A stretch of 64,000 nt of DNA. Origin: Marinibactrum halimedae (GTDB taxonomy: Bacteria; Pseudomonadota; Gammaproteobacteria; Pseudomonadales; Cellvibrionaceae). How positions within the stretch are numbered: the first letter of the stretch is position 1; every line of letters starts with the position of its first letter. The notes beneath the pieces are model-generated. The model searched no databases, was not told the DNA's origin, and worked only from the letters and a program-made list of their open reading frames with translations. This document shows positions 1 to 7,410 of this stretch, piece after piece. A program made the translations under genes and the position numbers. The stretch is from NCBI RefSeq assembly GCF_021234875.1, contig NZ_JAJQVM010000022.1, positions 1 to 64,000 on the forward strand, written 5' to 3'.

Positions 1-93
1 AATGGATCTTTTTCATCTAACTTGCGATACCTGTCATCTAAATCAAAAAAGCCGGGCTGAGACATAGAAGGAAACTCTTGAAATTTTTGAACA
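1..93 (+). other. Left edge, possible tail of an upstream gene
   Basis: An open frame runs from the window edge to a TAG at 65-67. From the ATG at 2 it would encode 21 residues with a CDTC motif. It could be the C-terminal end of a gene cut by the window edge or a chance frame. No terminator is visible before the next gene, so the two could be co-transcribed. Nothing else is recognisable. Confidence 0.2.
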
Positions 94-810
94 GTGAGAT
101 TATATCAAAGTTGGGCTATTTTTAGAGGTGCCCTATTTTTAGACTCACACTTAGAAAACACCCCTGCCTCCAGATCTAAACTCTCTCTATTTCAGGCTTA
201 TAACCCATTAAAAATTAAGCACACTAAAGAGTCTGCTTTATTATTAGCAAAAATAATGTTCGATGCGAGAAAATTCATTTGTACTGAATGGATAACAGAA
301 GGTTCAGGCTCTGTAATTTTAACCCAAGCTCTCAAAGCACTAGCTGACTCTGAAGAAGAACTCCCAGACCATTATTTTTTTATGGTTAACCCGCAAAGTA
401 ATCCCGACGCCATGCTAAAGCAAGCTTTTAGAGTTAACATTACGGTTGATCGAGAATATAAAAGCGCTCGCATCTTCAGCTATCGTGGGTATATGAACGA
501 AATAGTTTCGATTCTTCGTCGTTTACGAGAAAAGAAAACGAGACAGAATGAATACGGTAAAACAAGAGCAATTTTAGATTTGATTTCATCAGGCAGAAGT
601 TTCTTCGGGTTGATATTCTATTCCGTGTTAGGAAGCTATATTTTCACGAAAATGAATACCGCAGGTTTATCTTTTGTTTATATTTATTTGACCTTGGGGT
701 GTTTAACACTCTTTGCGCTTAATGGAGCCAATATTATAAAAGGTCTTCTTTATATGATTATCGATATAAATGAAGACTTTTATTTCAAGTATATCTCCCA
801 CCGATTATAG
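94..810 (+). CDS. Unknown protein with two C-terminal membrane helices
   Basis: I do not recognise the family. The 238-residue product has a soluble, charged N-terminal part of about 160 residues and two hydrophobic segments near residues 168-188 and 193-215, followed by a short tail. This suggests a protein anchored in the inner membrane by its C-terminal end. An in-frame TGA at 88-90 limits the N-terminus. The GTG at 94 has no clear ribosome-binding site, so the start is uncertain and an internal ATG at 256 is possible. A good rho-independent terminator follows at 947-978, which supports a real transcription unit. Base composition is AT-rich compared with most genes here. No function is proposed. 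Confidence 0.6.
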   Translation: MRLYQSWAIFRGALFLDSHLENTPASRSKLSLFQAYNPLKIKHTKESALLLAKIMFDARKFICTEWITEGSGSVILTQALKALADSEEELPDHYFFMVNPQSNPDAMLKQAFRVNITVDREYKSARIFSYRGYMNEIVSILRRLREKKTRQNEYGKTRAILDLISSGRSFFGLIFYSVLGSYIFTKMNTAGLSFVYIYLTLGCLTLFALNGANIIKGLLYMIIDINEDFYFKYISHRL

Positions 811-946
811 GACCATGAAAAATCAATAAATTTTTACCTTTCTATTTTTCTCATCAAAACACTATTACAACTGGCTGAAGAGAAAGAAGAATTTTTTATG
901 TTCGAATTTAACCCCAAATTCCACATTATTTAGCCATCCAGTAGCC

Positions 947-978
947 CCCGAATACCTCAACACTATTCGGGTTTTTTT
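947..978 (+). terminator. Rho-independent terminator after the first gene
   Basis: A perfect 8-bp stem (CCCGAATA at 947-954, TATTCGGG at 964-971) with a 9-nt loop is followed by seven T residues (972-978). It lies about 140 bp past the stop of the first gene and reads in its direction. Confidence 0.8.
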
Positions 979-1014
979 ATCTACACCTAAACATTAATTG
1001 TCGTTGCTTACGGT

Positions 1015-1377
1015 TTATTTATGGCTCTCATGAATATGGCCACCATGTTGATGGTGCCAGTGACCGTCGTGTTGGTATTCGGTAATGCCCATGGTCACTC
1101 GCGTTTTGTGCCCACAATTTAAACCGTGGGCGTGCTCATGTTTCTCATGCAACGCAATTTGCTCATGGTGAACATGCCCACCATGCATGTGATGATCATG
1201 GCCATTATGTTCGTAATCGAAGTGATCTTGATGCCACTCTGCCGCATGACCACAATCTTCACCATGTGAATGTTGGTGCTTGTCTTCAATTTCATGATGC
1301 GTACCAGCATAAGCCCAACTATTCAGCCCCATTACACAGGCTGTAATAGCGATCTTTTTTGTCAATGACATAACCAT
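1015..1377 (-). CDS. Secreted His-rich metal-binding protein
   Basis: The 120-residue product has a typical signal peptide (MSLTKK, hydrophobic core, cleavage after AYA near residue 25). The mature part is extremely rich in histidine. It is built from two related modules of about 45 residues, each with an HGxxCGH motif, then an H/Y-x-H-(N/D)-GH stretch and an HGGHxH ending. Histidine plus cysteine at this density points to binding of zinc, nickel or copper in the periplasm. The HGxxCGH...DGHxHHxHG arrangement resembles small putative zinc-binding proteins of other bacteria. The role could be metal buffering or delivery; the sequence does not say which metal. It appears to be a single-gene unit, and I see no obvious Zur box upstream. 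Confidence 0.75.
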   Translation of the reverse strand: MVMSLTKKIAITACVMGLNSWAYAGTHHEIEDKHQHSHGEDCGHAAEWHQDHFDYEHNGHDHHMHGGHVHHEQIALHEKHEHAHGLNCGHKTRVTMGITEYQHDGHWHHQHGGHIHESHK

Positions 1378-1483
1378 TACCTTCTATTTGATCAACCTCA
1401 TTATCTAAAATGAGTGTAGGTGCTTAGGCGTTGGCACTTAGATTATCTCTTTATAAAAGAGGGTCAGTATTAATGGACATAAA

Positions 1484-1509
1484 AAAACCGGCCTATAATG
1501 CCGGTTTTT
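1484..1509. terminator. Bidirectional terminator below the DAACS symporter gene
   Basis: The stem ACCGGC (1487-1492) / GCCGGT (1500-1505) is flanked by an A-run on the left and a T-run on the right, so it can work on both strands. It lies 20 bp past the stop of the minus-strand symporter gene at 1529 and probably ends that transcript. Confidence 0.75.
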
Positions 1510-1528
1510 AAACTGATTTTACTGAATA

Positions 1529-2857
1529 CTAAGGTTTTGCGGTTTGTAATGCCGCTTCACTTTCTTCTTCGTTTTCCAGCTCAGCTAAGCCAGCATTGGG
1601 GTCGTTAAAGATGGCTTCATCCAACGCGCCTTCTTTTTTCGCCACAATGGTCGATACCACGGAATCCCCGGTGATGTTAACCGCAGTGCGAATCATATCC
1701 AGTAAACGGTCAACGCCAATAATCAGGGCCACCCCTTCTACCGGCAGGTTCACTTGCTGCAATACCATCGCTAAGGTAACCAAACCCACGCCCGGTACAC
1801 CGGCGGTGCCCACGGAAGCCATGGTGGCGGTCAGTACTACCATTAAATAACCACTAAAACCAATGTCTACGCCGTAAGCTTGGGCAATAAACGCTGTGGC
1901 CACCCCCTGCATGATGGCGGTGCCGTCCATATTGATGGTGGCTCCCAAAGGAATGGTGAATGAAGCCACACGGTTATGCACGCCCAAACGATTTTCTACG
2001 GTGTTTAAGGTCACCGGGAGAGTGGCACTGGAAGAGGAGGTACTGAAGGCAAAGGCCAAGGTGGAGCGCATTTTTTGGATGAGCATTAGCGGGCTTAAGC
2101 CCGTGAAGAATTTAAACAAGGCCGTGTACACACCAAAGGCATGGAGCATCAGCACAACCACCACGGTGAGGAAGTATTTGATCAGCTTAGCAATGGCTTC
2201 TATGCCCAATTCGGCAAATAAACCCGCAAGTAAGCAGAACACACCGTACGGGGCAAGGTTCATGAGCATGGTGACCATTTTCATCACCAGTTCGTTCATG
2301 CTTTCAAACCAGTTTCTTAGAGTTTTTCCGCTTTCCCCTTGCATTTTCGACAACGCAAGGCCGGTTAAGACGGAAAAGACGATCACTTGCAGCATGTTGG
2401 CTTCTGCCATCGCCTGAATGGGGTTGCTCGGAAAAATATTGATCAATACCTCTTTGAAGGCCGGCGCCTCTTTCGGAGCGAAACTGCCCATTTCGGCCAG
2501 CCCAATACCGGCACCGGGCTGAACGAGTGTACCGGCCAGCAATGCCAACGAAATCGCGGCAGCGGTAGTGAACATGTACAGCAGAAGCGTTCTACCGGCG
2601 ATAGGCCCCAAACGACTGTTGCCACCCAAAGAGGCGCAGCCACACACCAGTGAAATAAACACCAAAGGCACCACGAGCAATTTGAGTGATTTCACAAAAA
2701 TTTGCCCTACCACATCAAAAGCACCATCAATGATGAAGGTATTCAATACTTGTTCAAAAGAAGCCGGTAACCATTGGTATTCCATTGCAGAGTTCAGCAA
2801 CACTCCAAGCGATATACCTGTCGCCATGGCTATGAGTATTCGAGTCGTTAAAGACAT
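1529..2857 (-). CDS. Dicarboxylate/amino acid:cation symporter (DAACS, GltP/SstT type)
   Basis: This 442-residue inner-membrane carrier belongs to the DAACS (SLC1-like, PF00375) family, which imports glutamate, aspartate, serine or C4-dicarboxylates with Na+ or H+. The family signatures are in order: serine-rich hairpin SSSSATLP (274-281), the NMDGT motif of TM7 (309-313), hairpin VGTAGVPG (349-356) and the TM8 stretch starting DRLLDMIRT (383-391), with N394 and D398 that bind substrate or cation in characterised members. The arginine in TM8 fits a substrate with an acidic side group. The C-terminal tail is unusually acidic (ELENEEESEAA). An AAGGA ribosome-binding site precedes the ATG. The exact substrate cannot be told from sequence. 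It looks like a single-gene unit with its own terminator. Confidence 0.9.
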   Translation of the reverse strand: MSLTTRILIAMATGISLGVLLNSAMEYQWLPASFEQVLNTFIIDGAFDVVGQIFVKSLKLLVVPLVFISLVCGCASLGGNSRLGPIAGRTLLLYMFTTAAAISLALLAGTLVQPGAGIGLAEMGSFAPKEAPAFKEVLINIFPSNPIQAMAEANMLQVIVFSVLTGLALSKMQGESGKTLRNWFESMNELVMKMVTMLMNLAPYGVFCLLAGLFAELGIEAIAKLIKYFLTVVVVLMLHAFGVYTALFKFFTGLSPLMLIQKMRSTLAFAFSTSSSSATLPVTLNTVENRLGVHNRVASFTIPLGATINMDGTAIMQGVATAFIAQAYGVDIGFSGYLMVVLTATMASVGTAGVPGVGLVTLAMVLQQVNLPVEGVALIIGVDRLLDMIRTAVNITGDSVVSTIVAKKEGALDEAIFNDPNAGLAELENEEESEAALQTAKP

Positions 2858-3135
2858 AAAGCGTCCTTTTTGTTATCGCTATGAATGTAATGTCGATTTT
2901 TATTGAAATACGGTAGATATTAAAAATCGATCGATAGCAGTAGGATTGATATTAAAAATACAATTGACCGCATTTTGGCGGATTTAATGCGTTAGCACCA
3001 CCAATGATCTGATGTTGATCAAAAATTGTCACATTTGTGACAGATAAAATGTAAAAAATGCCATTGAGAAAAGGTAAGAGAGGCCGAAATGACACAAAGG
3101 AACGGTCGTTAAGAAGGGGTTGAGAAAAGCAGAAC
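2858..3135. other. Intergenic region upstream of the symporter gene
   Basis: This AT-rich stretch must hold the promoter of the minus-strand symporter gene. I see AT-rich -10-like elements but no convincing -35/-10 pair. An open frame across it that runs into hupB lacks support and is rejected. Confidence 0.3.
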
Positions 3136-3159
3136 CGAGACTGGCCAAGGGCCAGCTCG
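3136..3159 (-). terminator. Stem-loop downstream of hupB
   Basis: CTGGCC (3141-3146) pairs with GGCCAG (3150-3155) around a 3-nt loop. The stem extends by CGAG/CTCG with one bulged base. It lies 30 bp past the hupB stop and is followed on the minus strand by a CTTTTC stretch. The T-run is weak, so termination is likely but not certain. Confidence 0.5.
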
Positions 3160-3189
3160 CGGGGCTTGCTTAGATTGGTATTGATCGGT

Positions 3190-3465
3190 TTAGGGGTTAA
3201 CGCTGTCTTTGAGCGCTTTACCTGGCTTGAAGCCAACGGTCGTGCTGGCCGCAATTTGAATGGTTTCGCCGGTTTTCGGACTACGACCGGTACGCGCCGC
3301 GCGGTGACGCTGAGAAAAAGTGCCGAAGCCCACTAAACTCACGACTTCGTCACGACTGAGAGCATTGGTGATTTCATCCAAAATAGCCGAGACAACGGTA
3401 CTGGCTTTCTCTTTAGGTAAGTCGGCGATATCAGCAACAGCAGCAACAAGTTCTGTTTTATGCAT
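3190..3465 (-). CDS. hupB: HU-family DNA-binding protein
   Basis: The 91-residue product has the full HU fold: N-terminal helices (MHKTELVAAVAD...KEKASTVV), the GFGTFSQRHRAARTGRSPKTG beta-arm region with its conserved R-x-G-x-(S/N)-P segment, and the C-terminal F-x-P-G-K-x-L-K-D-x-V-N ending. HU bends and compacts DNA non-specifically and helps replication, recombination and transcription. The start is supported by an AGGA motif 8 nt upstream of the ATG. It is a single-gene unit ending at the stem-loop at 3136-3159 and is divergent from ubiA. It could be named HU-alpha or HU-beta; hupB is the closest general label. Confidence 0.93.
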   Translation of the reverse strand: MHKTELVAAVADIADLPKEKASTVVSAILDEITNALSRDEVVSLVGFGTFSQRHRAARTGRSPKTGETIQIAASTTVGFKPGKALKDSVNP

Positions 3466-3854
3466 ATTATTTTCCTAGTTATAGTGATTGTAAGAAATCG
3501 TTATAGTATCGAAGAGCATCTCGTAGATTGACACCTTATTCATCCTATTTTACTCCGTTGGCCAAGCTCGACAACTCTATAAACGCCTTAGCACGGATCA
3601 ATGATAGCAAGCCTTCGTCCATGGAAGGCATGAGAAAGCATCGAATCAATGATTCTTAAGATAACCAAAGATTCCTTAAAGTGACCTTAATCGTTCGATT
3701 TTACCCTGTTTTATCTCAATATTGCCTTCCTATGGGCGTAAATATGCTGTTGAGAATGCTTGGAACCACAGCACTGGTGAACGCTCAATATCGTGTGTTC
3801 ACGCTTTTAAATACCCTTAAAGTTAACTGACCCACTTTGGCACCCAAAACAACA
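3466..3854. other. Divergent intergenic region hupB/ubiA
   Basis: This 389-bp region must hold the promoters of hupB (minus) and ubiA (plus). On the minus strand a TACTAT/TATAAC -10-like sequence lies about 35-45 bp before the hupB start. An imperfect inverted repeat (GTGAAC 3777-3782, GTTCAC 3797-3802) precedes ubiA. No further gene is seen. Confidence 0.3.
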
Positions 3855-4742
3855 ATGAGAACAATGGCCCATTCCCCTCGCTCTATCCAACAACGTCTCT
3901 CTGGTTACATCTTGCTCATGCGGCTCGATAAACCCATCGGTAGCTTATTGTTACTTTGGCCAACCCTGGCCGCCCTGTGGTTAGCTGCCGACCAGCACCC
4001 CGACTGGGGAAATATTATTATCTTTACACTAGGGGTAGTGTTAATGCGCTCTGCTGGGTGTGTGATCAACGATTACGCCGACCGAAAGGTGGATGGCCAA
4101 GTAGAACGCACTCACCAACGACCACTGGTAACAGGCAAGGTTAGCAGCCGTGAGGCCATTGTGTTGTTTTTCAGCTTATGTTTGGCAGCCTTTGTACTGG
4201 TTTTATTCACCAACACGATTACGGTGTACTGGTCTTTTGGGGCAGTGGCGTTGGCTGCCATGTACCCATTCGCGAAACGCTACACCCACTTACCTCAAGT
4301 CGTACTGGGGGCCGCATTTAGCTGGGCCATTCCCATGGCGTTTGCCGCACAAACCGGCAGCGTTCCCTCGGGTGCTTGGTTATTCTTCGCCGCTCATCTC
4401 CTTTGGGTCGTGGCGTACGATACCTTTTATGCCATGGTTGATCGTAACGATGATGTCCACGCGGGTATTAAATCCACCGCCATCTTGTTTGGTGAACAAG
4501 ATCGTGTGATCACCGCTGCTCTGCAAGGTTTGGTGTTAATTGGCATGGTAATGATTGGCCATCAGTTTGCACTCACCTGGCCTTACTTTTGCGCCATTGC
4601 CGGTATCAGTGGTCTATTTGCCTACCAGCAAATATTGATTCGTCATCGTGAAAGAGCGGCTTGCTTTAAGGCGTTTTTAAACAACAGCTGGGTAGGATTG
4701 ATTTGGTTTTTAGGGGTCGTGGCGAGCAGACTGATTGGGTAA
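3855..4742 (+). CDS. ubiA: 4-hydroxybenzoate polyprenyltransferase
   Basis: UbiA attaches the polyprenyl tail to 4-hydroxybenzoate in the inner membrane, the first membrane step of ubiquinone synthesis. The product has the [17 protein letters not shown] start typical of UbiA and the first Mg-diphosphate motif [10 protein letters not shown] followed by RTHQRPL. A second aspartate-rich loop is [13 protein letters not shown], and about eight hydrophobic segments are present. The length of about 295 residues is normal. The frame opens at a TTG (3837), but ATG codons at 3855 and 3864 are more likely; none has a good ribosome-binding site. A GC-rich terminator-like hairpin follows directly, so it seems separate from phoB although adjacent, as in Pseudomonas. 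Confidence 0.93.
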   Translation: MRTMAHSPRSIQQRLSGYILLMRLDKPIGSLLLLWPTLAALWLAADQHPDWGNIIIFTLGVVLMRSAGCVINDYADRKVDGQVERTHQRPLVTGKVSSREAIVLFFSLCLAAFVLVLFTNTITVYWSFGAVALAAMYPFAKRYTHLPQVVLGAAFSWAIPMAFAAQTGSVPSGAWLFFAAHLLWVVAYDTFYAMVDRNDDVHAGIKSTAILFGEQDRVITAALQGLVLIGMVMIGHQFALTWPYFCAIAGISGLFAYQQILIRHRERAACFKAFLNNSWVGLIWFLGVVASRLIG

Positions 4743-4766
4743 TAGCCAACAGTGATCGTGAAAATC

Positions 4767-4785
4767 GTGCGCCATTACAGCGCAC
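4767..4785 (+). terminator. Terminator after ubiA
   Basis: GTGCGC (4767-4772) and GCGCAC (4780-4785) form a perfect 6-bp GC-rich stem with a 7-nt loop, followed by ATTTTG. It lies 25 bp past the ubiA stop. Confidence 0.6.
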
Positions 4786-5050
4786 ATTTTGACCTCCCGA
4801 CCACCCATTCCCACAATTAGCGCACTCTGTGGCACAGTCGTCATCAAAACAGCACAAAGCGAGAGTACATTAGTATCGCGTGCCTCACTCTGACAACATC
4901 AACCACCGTGTTGGTACATGACTTGCGTTACAGCCATCCTAATTTATTGGGGGCTGCTCAGCTTTTTATGAACAAAGAATGACGTCATTGAAAAAGTCTG
5001 TAGTCACAATTCGAGGCAATAATTAAAAACAATTGTTCTTTTATCCCCGC

Positions 5051-5082
5051 ATGTAATAAATCTGAAATAAAAGCTTTATTAA
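5051..5082 (+). promoter_or_regulatory. Putative Pho box and -10 of phoB
   Basis: Two TGNAAT hexamers lie 11 bp apart (TGTAAT at 5052-5057, TGAAAT at 5063-5068). By my count the 18 bases from 5051 match the E. coli Pho-box consensus at 14 positions. A TATTAA -10-like hexamer follows at 5077-5082. The arrangement suggests autoregulation of phoB. The region before it (4786-5050) holds a 12-bp palindrome centred on TGACGTCA (4978-4989) of unknown meaning. Confidence 0.45.
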
Positions 5083-5128
5083 ATGTGAACAAACCAATCC
5101 ACAGCTCAACAACTCCTTAGTGCTGACT

Positions 5129-5833
5129 ATGCCCGACAAAACAATCTTAATCGTAGATGACGAATCCTCCATTAGAGACATGCTACGAGTTGCTCTTGAA
5201 ATGGCCGATTACCGATGCTTGGAAGCGGCCGATGCTCAAAAAGCTCATTCACTGGTTGTCGATGAAAAACCCGACCTTATTCTTCTCGACTGGATGCTGC
5301 CCGGCACCAGTGGCATCGAGTTAGCACGCCGGTTGAAGCGAGACGAAGTGACTTCGCAAACGCCGATTATCATGCTGACGGCGAAAGGCGATGAAGACAA
5401 TAAAGTACAAGGGTTGGAGGTAGGCGCGGATGACTACATCACCAAGCCTTTCTCACCCCGTGAACTGGTTGCCCGCCTGAAAGCCGTTTTACGACGCACG
5501 GATACCGGTGCCGAAACCGGGCCAATTGAGGTAGAAAACCTGATTCTCGACCCCATCAGCCATCGCGTCACCATCAACGACCAACCCGTTCAGATGGGAC
5601 CGACCGAATACCGCCTACTGGAGTTTTTCCTCACCCACCAAGAACGTGTTTACACCCGTGGACAACTTCTTGACCATGTGTGGGGTGGCAATGTGTACGT
5701 TGAAGAACGAACCGTCGATGTTCACATCCGCCGACTTCGTAAAGCGTTGACGGTGGATGATCATGACCGCTTTATTCAAACCGTACGGGGCACCGGGTAT
5801 CGCTTTTCGACCAAGGTGGCCGAAAAAGTTTAG
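5129..5833 (+). CDS. phoB: Phosphate regulon response regulator PhoB
   Basis: PhoB is the transcription factor of the phosphate-starvation response. The receiver domain (about 1-120) has the acid pair D10/D11, the phosphoacceptor D54 in LILLDWMLPG and the lysine in ADDYITKPFSP. The C-terminal winged helix (about 130-230) has the PhoB signatures MGPTEYRLLEFF, HVWGGNVYVEERTVDVHIRRLRK (two segments) and QTVRGTGYRFS. The sequence follows E. coli PhoB over its whole length. The frame also opens at a GTG at 5120; the ATG at 5129 gives the standard N-terminus MPDKTILIVDDE. It is followed by phoR after a 177-bp gap containing a tandem repeat and a large palindrome. Confidence 0.95.
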   Translation: MPDKTILIVDDESSIRDMLRVALEMADYRCLEAADAQKAHSLVVDEKPDLILLDWMLPGTSGIELARRLKRDEVTSQTPIIMLTAKGDEDNKVQGLEVGADDYITKPFSPRELVARLKAVLRRTDTGAETGPIEVENLILDPISHRVTINDQPVQMGPTEYRLLEFFLTHQERVYTRGQLLDHVWGGNVYVEERTVDVHIRRLRKALTVDDHDRFIQTVRGTGYRFSTKVAEKV

Positions 5834-5912
5834 TCACCCACAGTCTAGCCACCCATTGCCCACCGCCGTTGTTTACGGTGCTCGTTTATGACGGTTATTG
5901 ATAATTGTTGAT

Positions 5913-5938
5913 AACAGTTGTACCTAACAGTTGTACCT
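5913..5938 (+). repeat. 13-bp tandem duplication between phoB and phoR
   Basis: AACAGTTGTACCT occurs twice in direct tandem (5913-5925, 5926-5938). Because 13 is not a multiple of three, the duplication would shift a coding frame. This supports a phoR start downstream of it. Confidence 0.8.
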
Positions 5939-5993
5939 GACTGCCGGCTTTACGGTATGTCTGTGGGTATTCATGAGTGTGTCGTTAATTTAA

Positions 5994-6032
5994 CCCGCTC
6001 AACGCAGCTCATGATGAGCTGCGTTGAGCGGG
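5994..6032. promoter_or_regulatory. Perfect 39-bp palindrome over the probable phoR start
   Basis: CCCGCTCAACGCAGCTCAT (5994-6012) is followed by a single G and then its exact reverse complement (6014-6032). The 19-bp arms have no mismatch. The ATG codons at 6011 and 6014 lie at the centre. In RNA it would form a very stable stem hiding the start codon region. No T-run follows, so it is not a simple terminator. Possible roles are translational control of phoR, RNA processing between phoB and phoR, or a protein-binding operator. Confidence 0.75.
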
Positions 6033-7378
6033 CGTCTTCTTGGGGCCATCTTTTGCAACGCGGGTTTGCTTCCGAAATACGACGTATCGGTTTGCTGGTC
6101 GTCATCTCTACCGTACTGGGTTTAATGACCGGGTATCTGCTCTATACCCTGTTAGTGATGTGCGTGGGTTACATTGGCTGGGCATTGTTTCAAATGCGCA
6201 GGCTAGACCTATGGCTCAACAGCCGCCGCCATCTACCTCCGCCAGATGCCAATGGGGTATGGGGGGCCGTCTTTGATAAAATTTATCGTCTACGTCGCCG
6301 TCAACAAAGTGAAAAACGTCGACTGCAAGAACTGATTGTTCGCATTCAAGAAACCACCACCGCCTTAAAAGACGCCGTGATTCTGTTGGATAAGAACGCA
6401 TCCATTGAGTGGTGGAACCAAAGCGCTCGCCGTTTGATTCGTTTACAACCGGGCGATCATGGGCAACCACTGTTCAACTACATCCGTTCACCAAAATTTA
6501 TTCGTTACTTTGAAAAAGGCAATTTTAAAGAGCCGCTGACCATTCAATCGTCTCTGGACAGTGAAATTTTTCTGAATTTTCAAATCAGCCAGTTTGGGCA
6601 AGGGGAATACCTCATTGTGATTCGTGACATTTCACGCTTGCACAAACTGGAAATGATGCGTAAAGATTTTATCGGCAATGTCTCCCACGAACTGCGCACA
6701 CCATTAACCGTGGTGCGGGGCTATTTGGAAACCATGTCGGATAACGCCGATCATTTGCCTGCCATTTGGTCTAAGGCCATTGGTCAAATGCAAGAACAAA
6801 CCGAGCGCATGACTTTACTGATTGAAGACTTACTCATGCTCTCGAAACTGGAAACGGAGGCCAGCGACCAAAACCAGCACCCCGTTCACGTAGAAGCACT
6901 ACTGAATAAAGTCCAAAAAGATGCATCTGAATTGAGCGGTGAACGATTGCACAGGATTGAAGTAGAACTACAAGACTCGTTCGATATACTGGGGGTAACC
7001 CAAGAGCTGCGCAGCTGTATTTCTAACCTGGCGTTTAACGCAGTGCGCTACTCACCCCCAGAGAGCCAAATCATTTTGCGCGCCCGGCGAGAAGAAGAGT
7101 ATGTTTACATTGATGTGCAAGACCACGGTATTGGTATTGAAGCCAAACACCTGCCACGTATTACCGAGCGTTTTTATCGTGTAGACGCCAGCCGCTCATT
7201 AGACACCGGCGGCACCGGCCTAGGGCTCGCCATCGTGAAACACGTTCTGTCTCGACACAATGGGCAGTTAGTCATCAACAGTAAACTCAATAAAGGCAGT
7301 ACCTTTTCCTGCCAGTTTCCCATAACACGCGCCATTGAGAAAAACGCAACAGAGAGTGAGACGGTCAATCATTCTTAA
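6011..7378 (+). CDS. phoR: Phosphate regulon sensor histidine kinase PhoR
   Basis: PhoR senses the activity state of the Pst system and phosphorylates PhoB. After a short N-terminus it has one or two hydrophobic segments (IGLLVVISTVLGLMTGYLL and the following stretch ending GWALFQM), a PhoR-type linker (PPPDANGVWGAVFDKIYRLR), and a PAS region (DAVILLDKNASIEWWN). Next come the H-box FIGNVSHELRTPLT and the ATPase boxes N (NLAFNAVRYSPP), G1 (DHGIGIE) and G2 (GGTGLGLAIVKH). The open frame extends up to a TTG at 5918. Start codons at 6011 or 6014 give a family-like N-terminus but lie inside the 39-bp palindrome. Neither has a ribosome-binding site, so the start is uncertain. The next gene follows after 32 bp and may be co-transcribed. 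Confidence 0.9.
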   Translation: MMSCVERASSWGHLLQRGFASEIRRIGLLVVISTVLGLMTGYLLYTLLVMCVGYIGWALFQMRRLDLWLNSRRHLPPPDANGVWGAVFDKIYRLRRRQQSEKRRLQELIVRIQETTTALKDAVILLDKNASIEWWNQSARRLIRLQPGDHGQPLFNYIRSPKFIRYFEKGNFKEPLTIQSSLDSEIFLNFQISQFGQGEYLIVIRDISRLHKLEMMRKDFIGNVSHELRTPLTVVRGYLETMSDNADHLPAIWSKAIGQMQEQTERMTLLIEDLLMLSKLETEASDQNQHPVHVEALLNKVQKDASELSGERLHRIEVELQDSFDILGVTQELRSCISNLAFNAVRYSPPESQIILRARREEEYVYIDVQDHGIGIEAKHLPRITERFYRVDASRSLDTGGTGLGLAIVKHVLSRHNGQLVINSKLNKGSTFSCQFPITRAIEKNATESETVNHS

Positions 7379-7410
7379 GTCTTATCTTTGCTTAAGGTCT
7401 ATTTTTCACG

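Noticed and set aside
1896-2417. 173-codon plus-strand frame opposite the symporter gene
   Set aside because: It is a shadow of a clear membrane transporter gene with no domain of its own.
2952-3254. 100-codon minus-strand frame overlapping the end of hupB
   Set aside because: It overlaps the certain HU gene in another frame, covers a hairpin, and its product looks random.
4978-4989. 12-bp palindrome AATGACGTCATT upstream of phoB
   Set aside because: A single short palindrome without a known matching operator; it may be chance.
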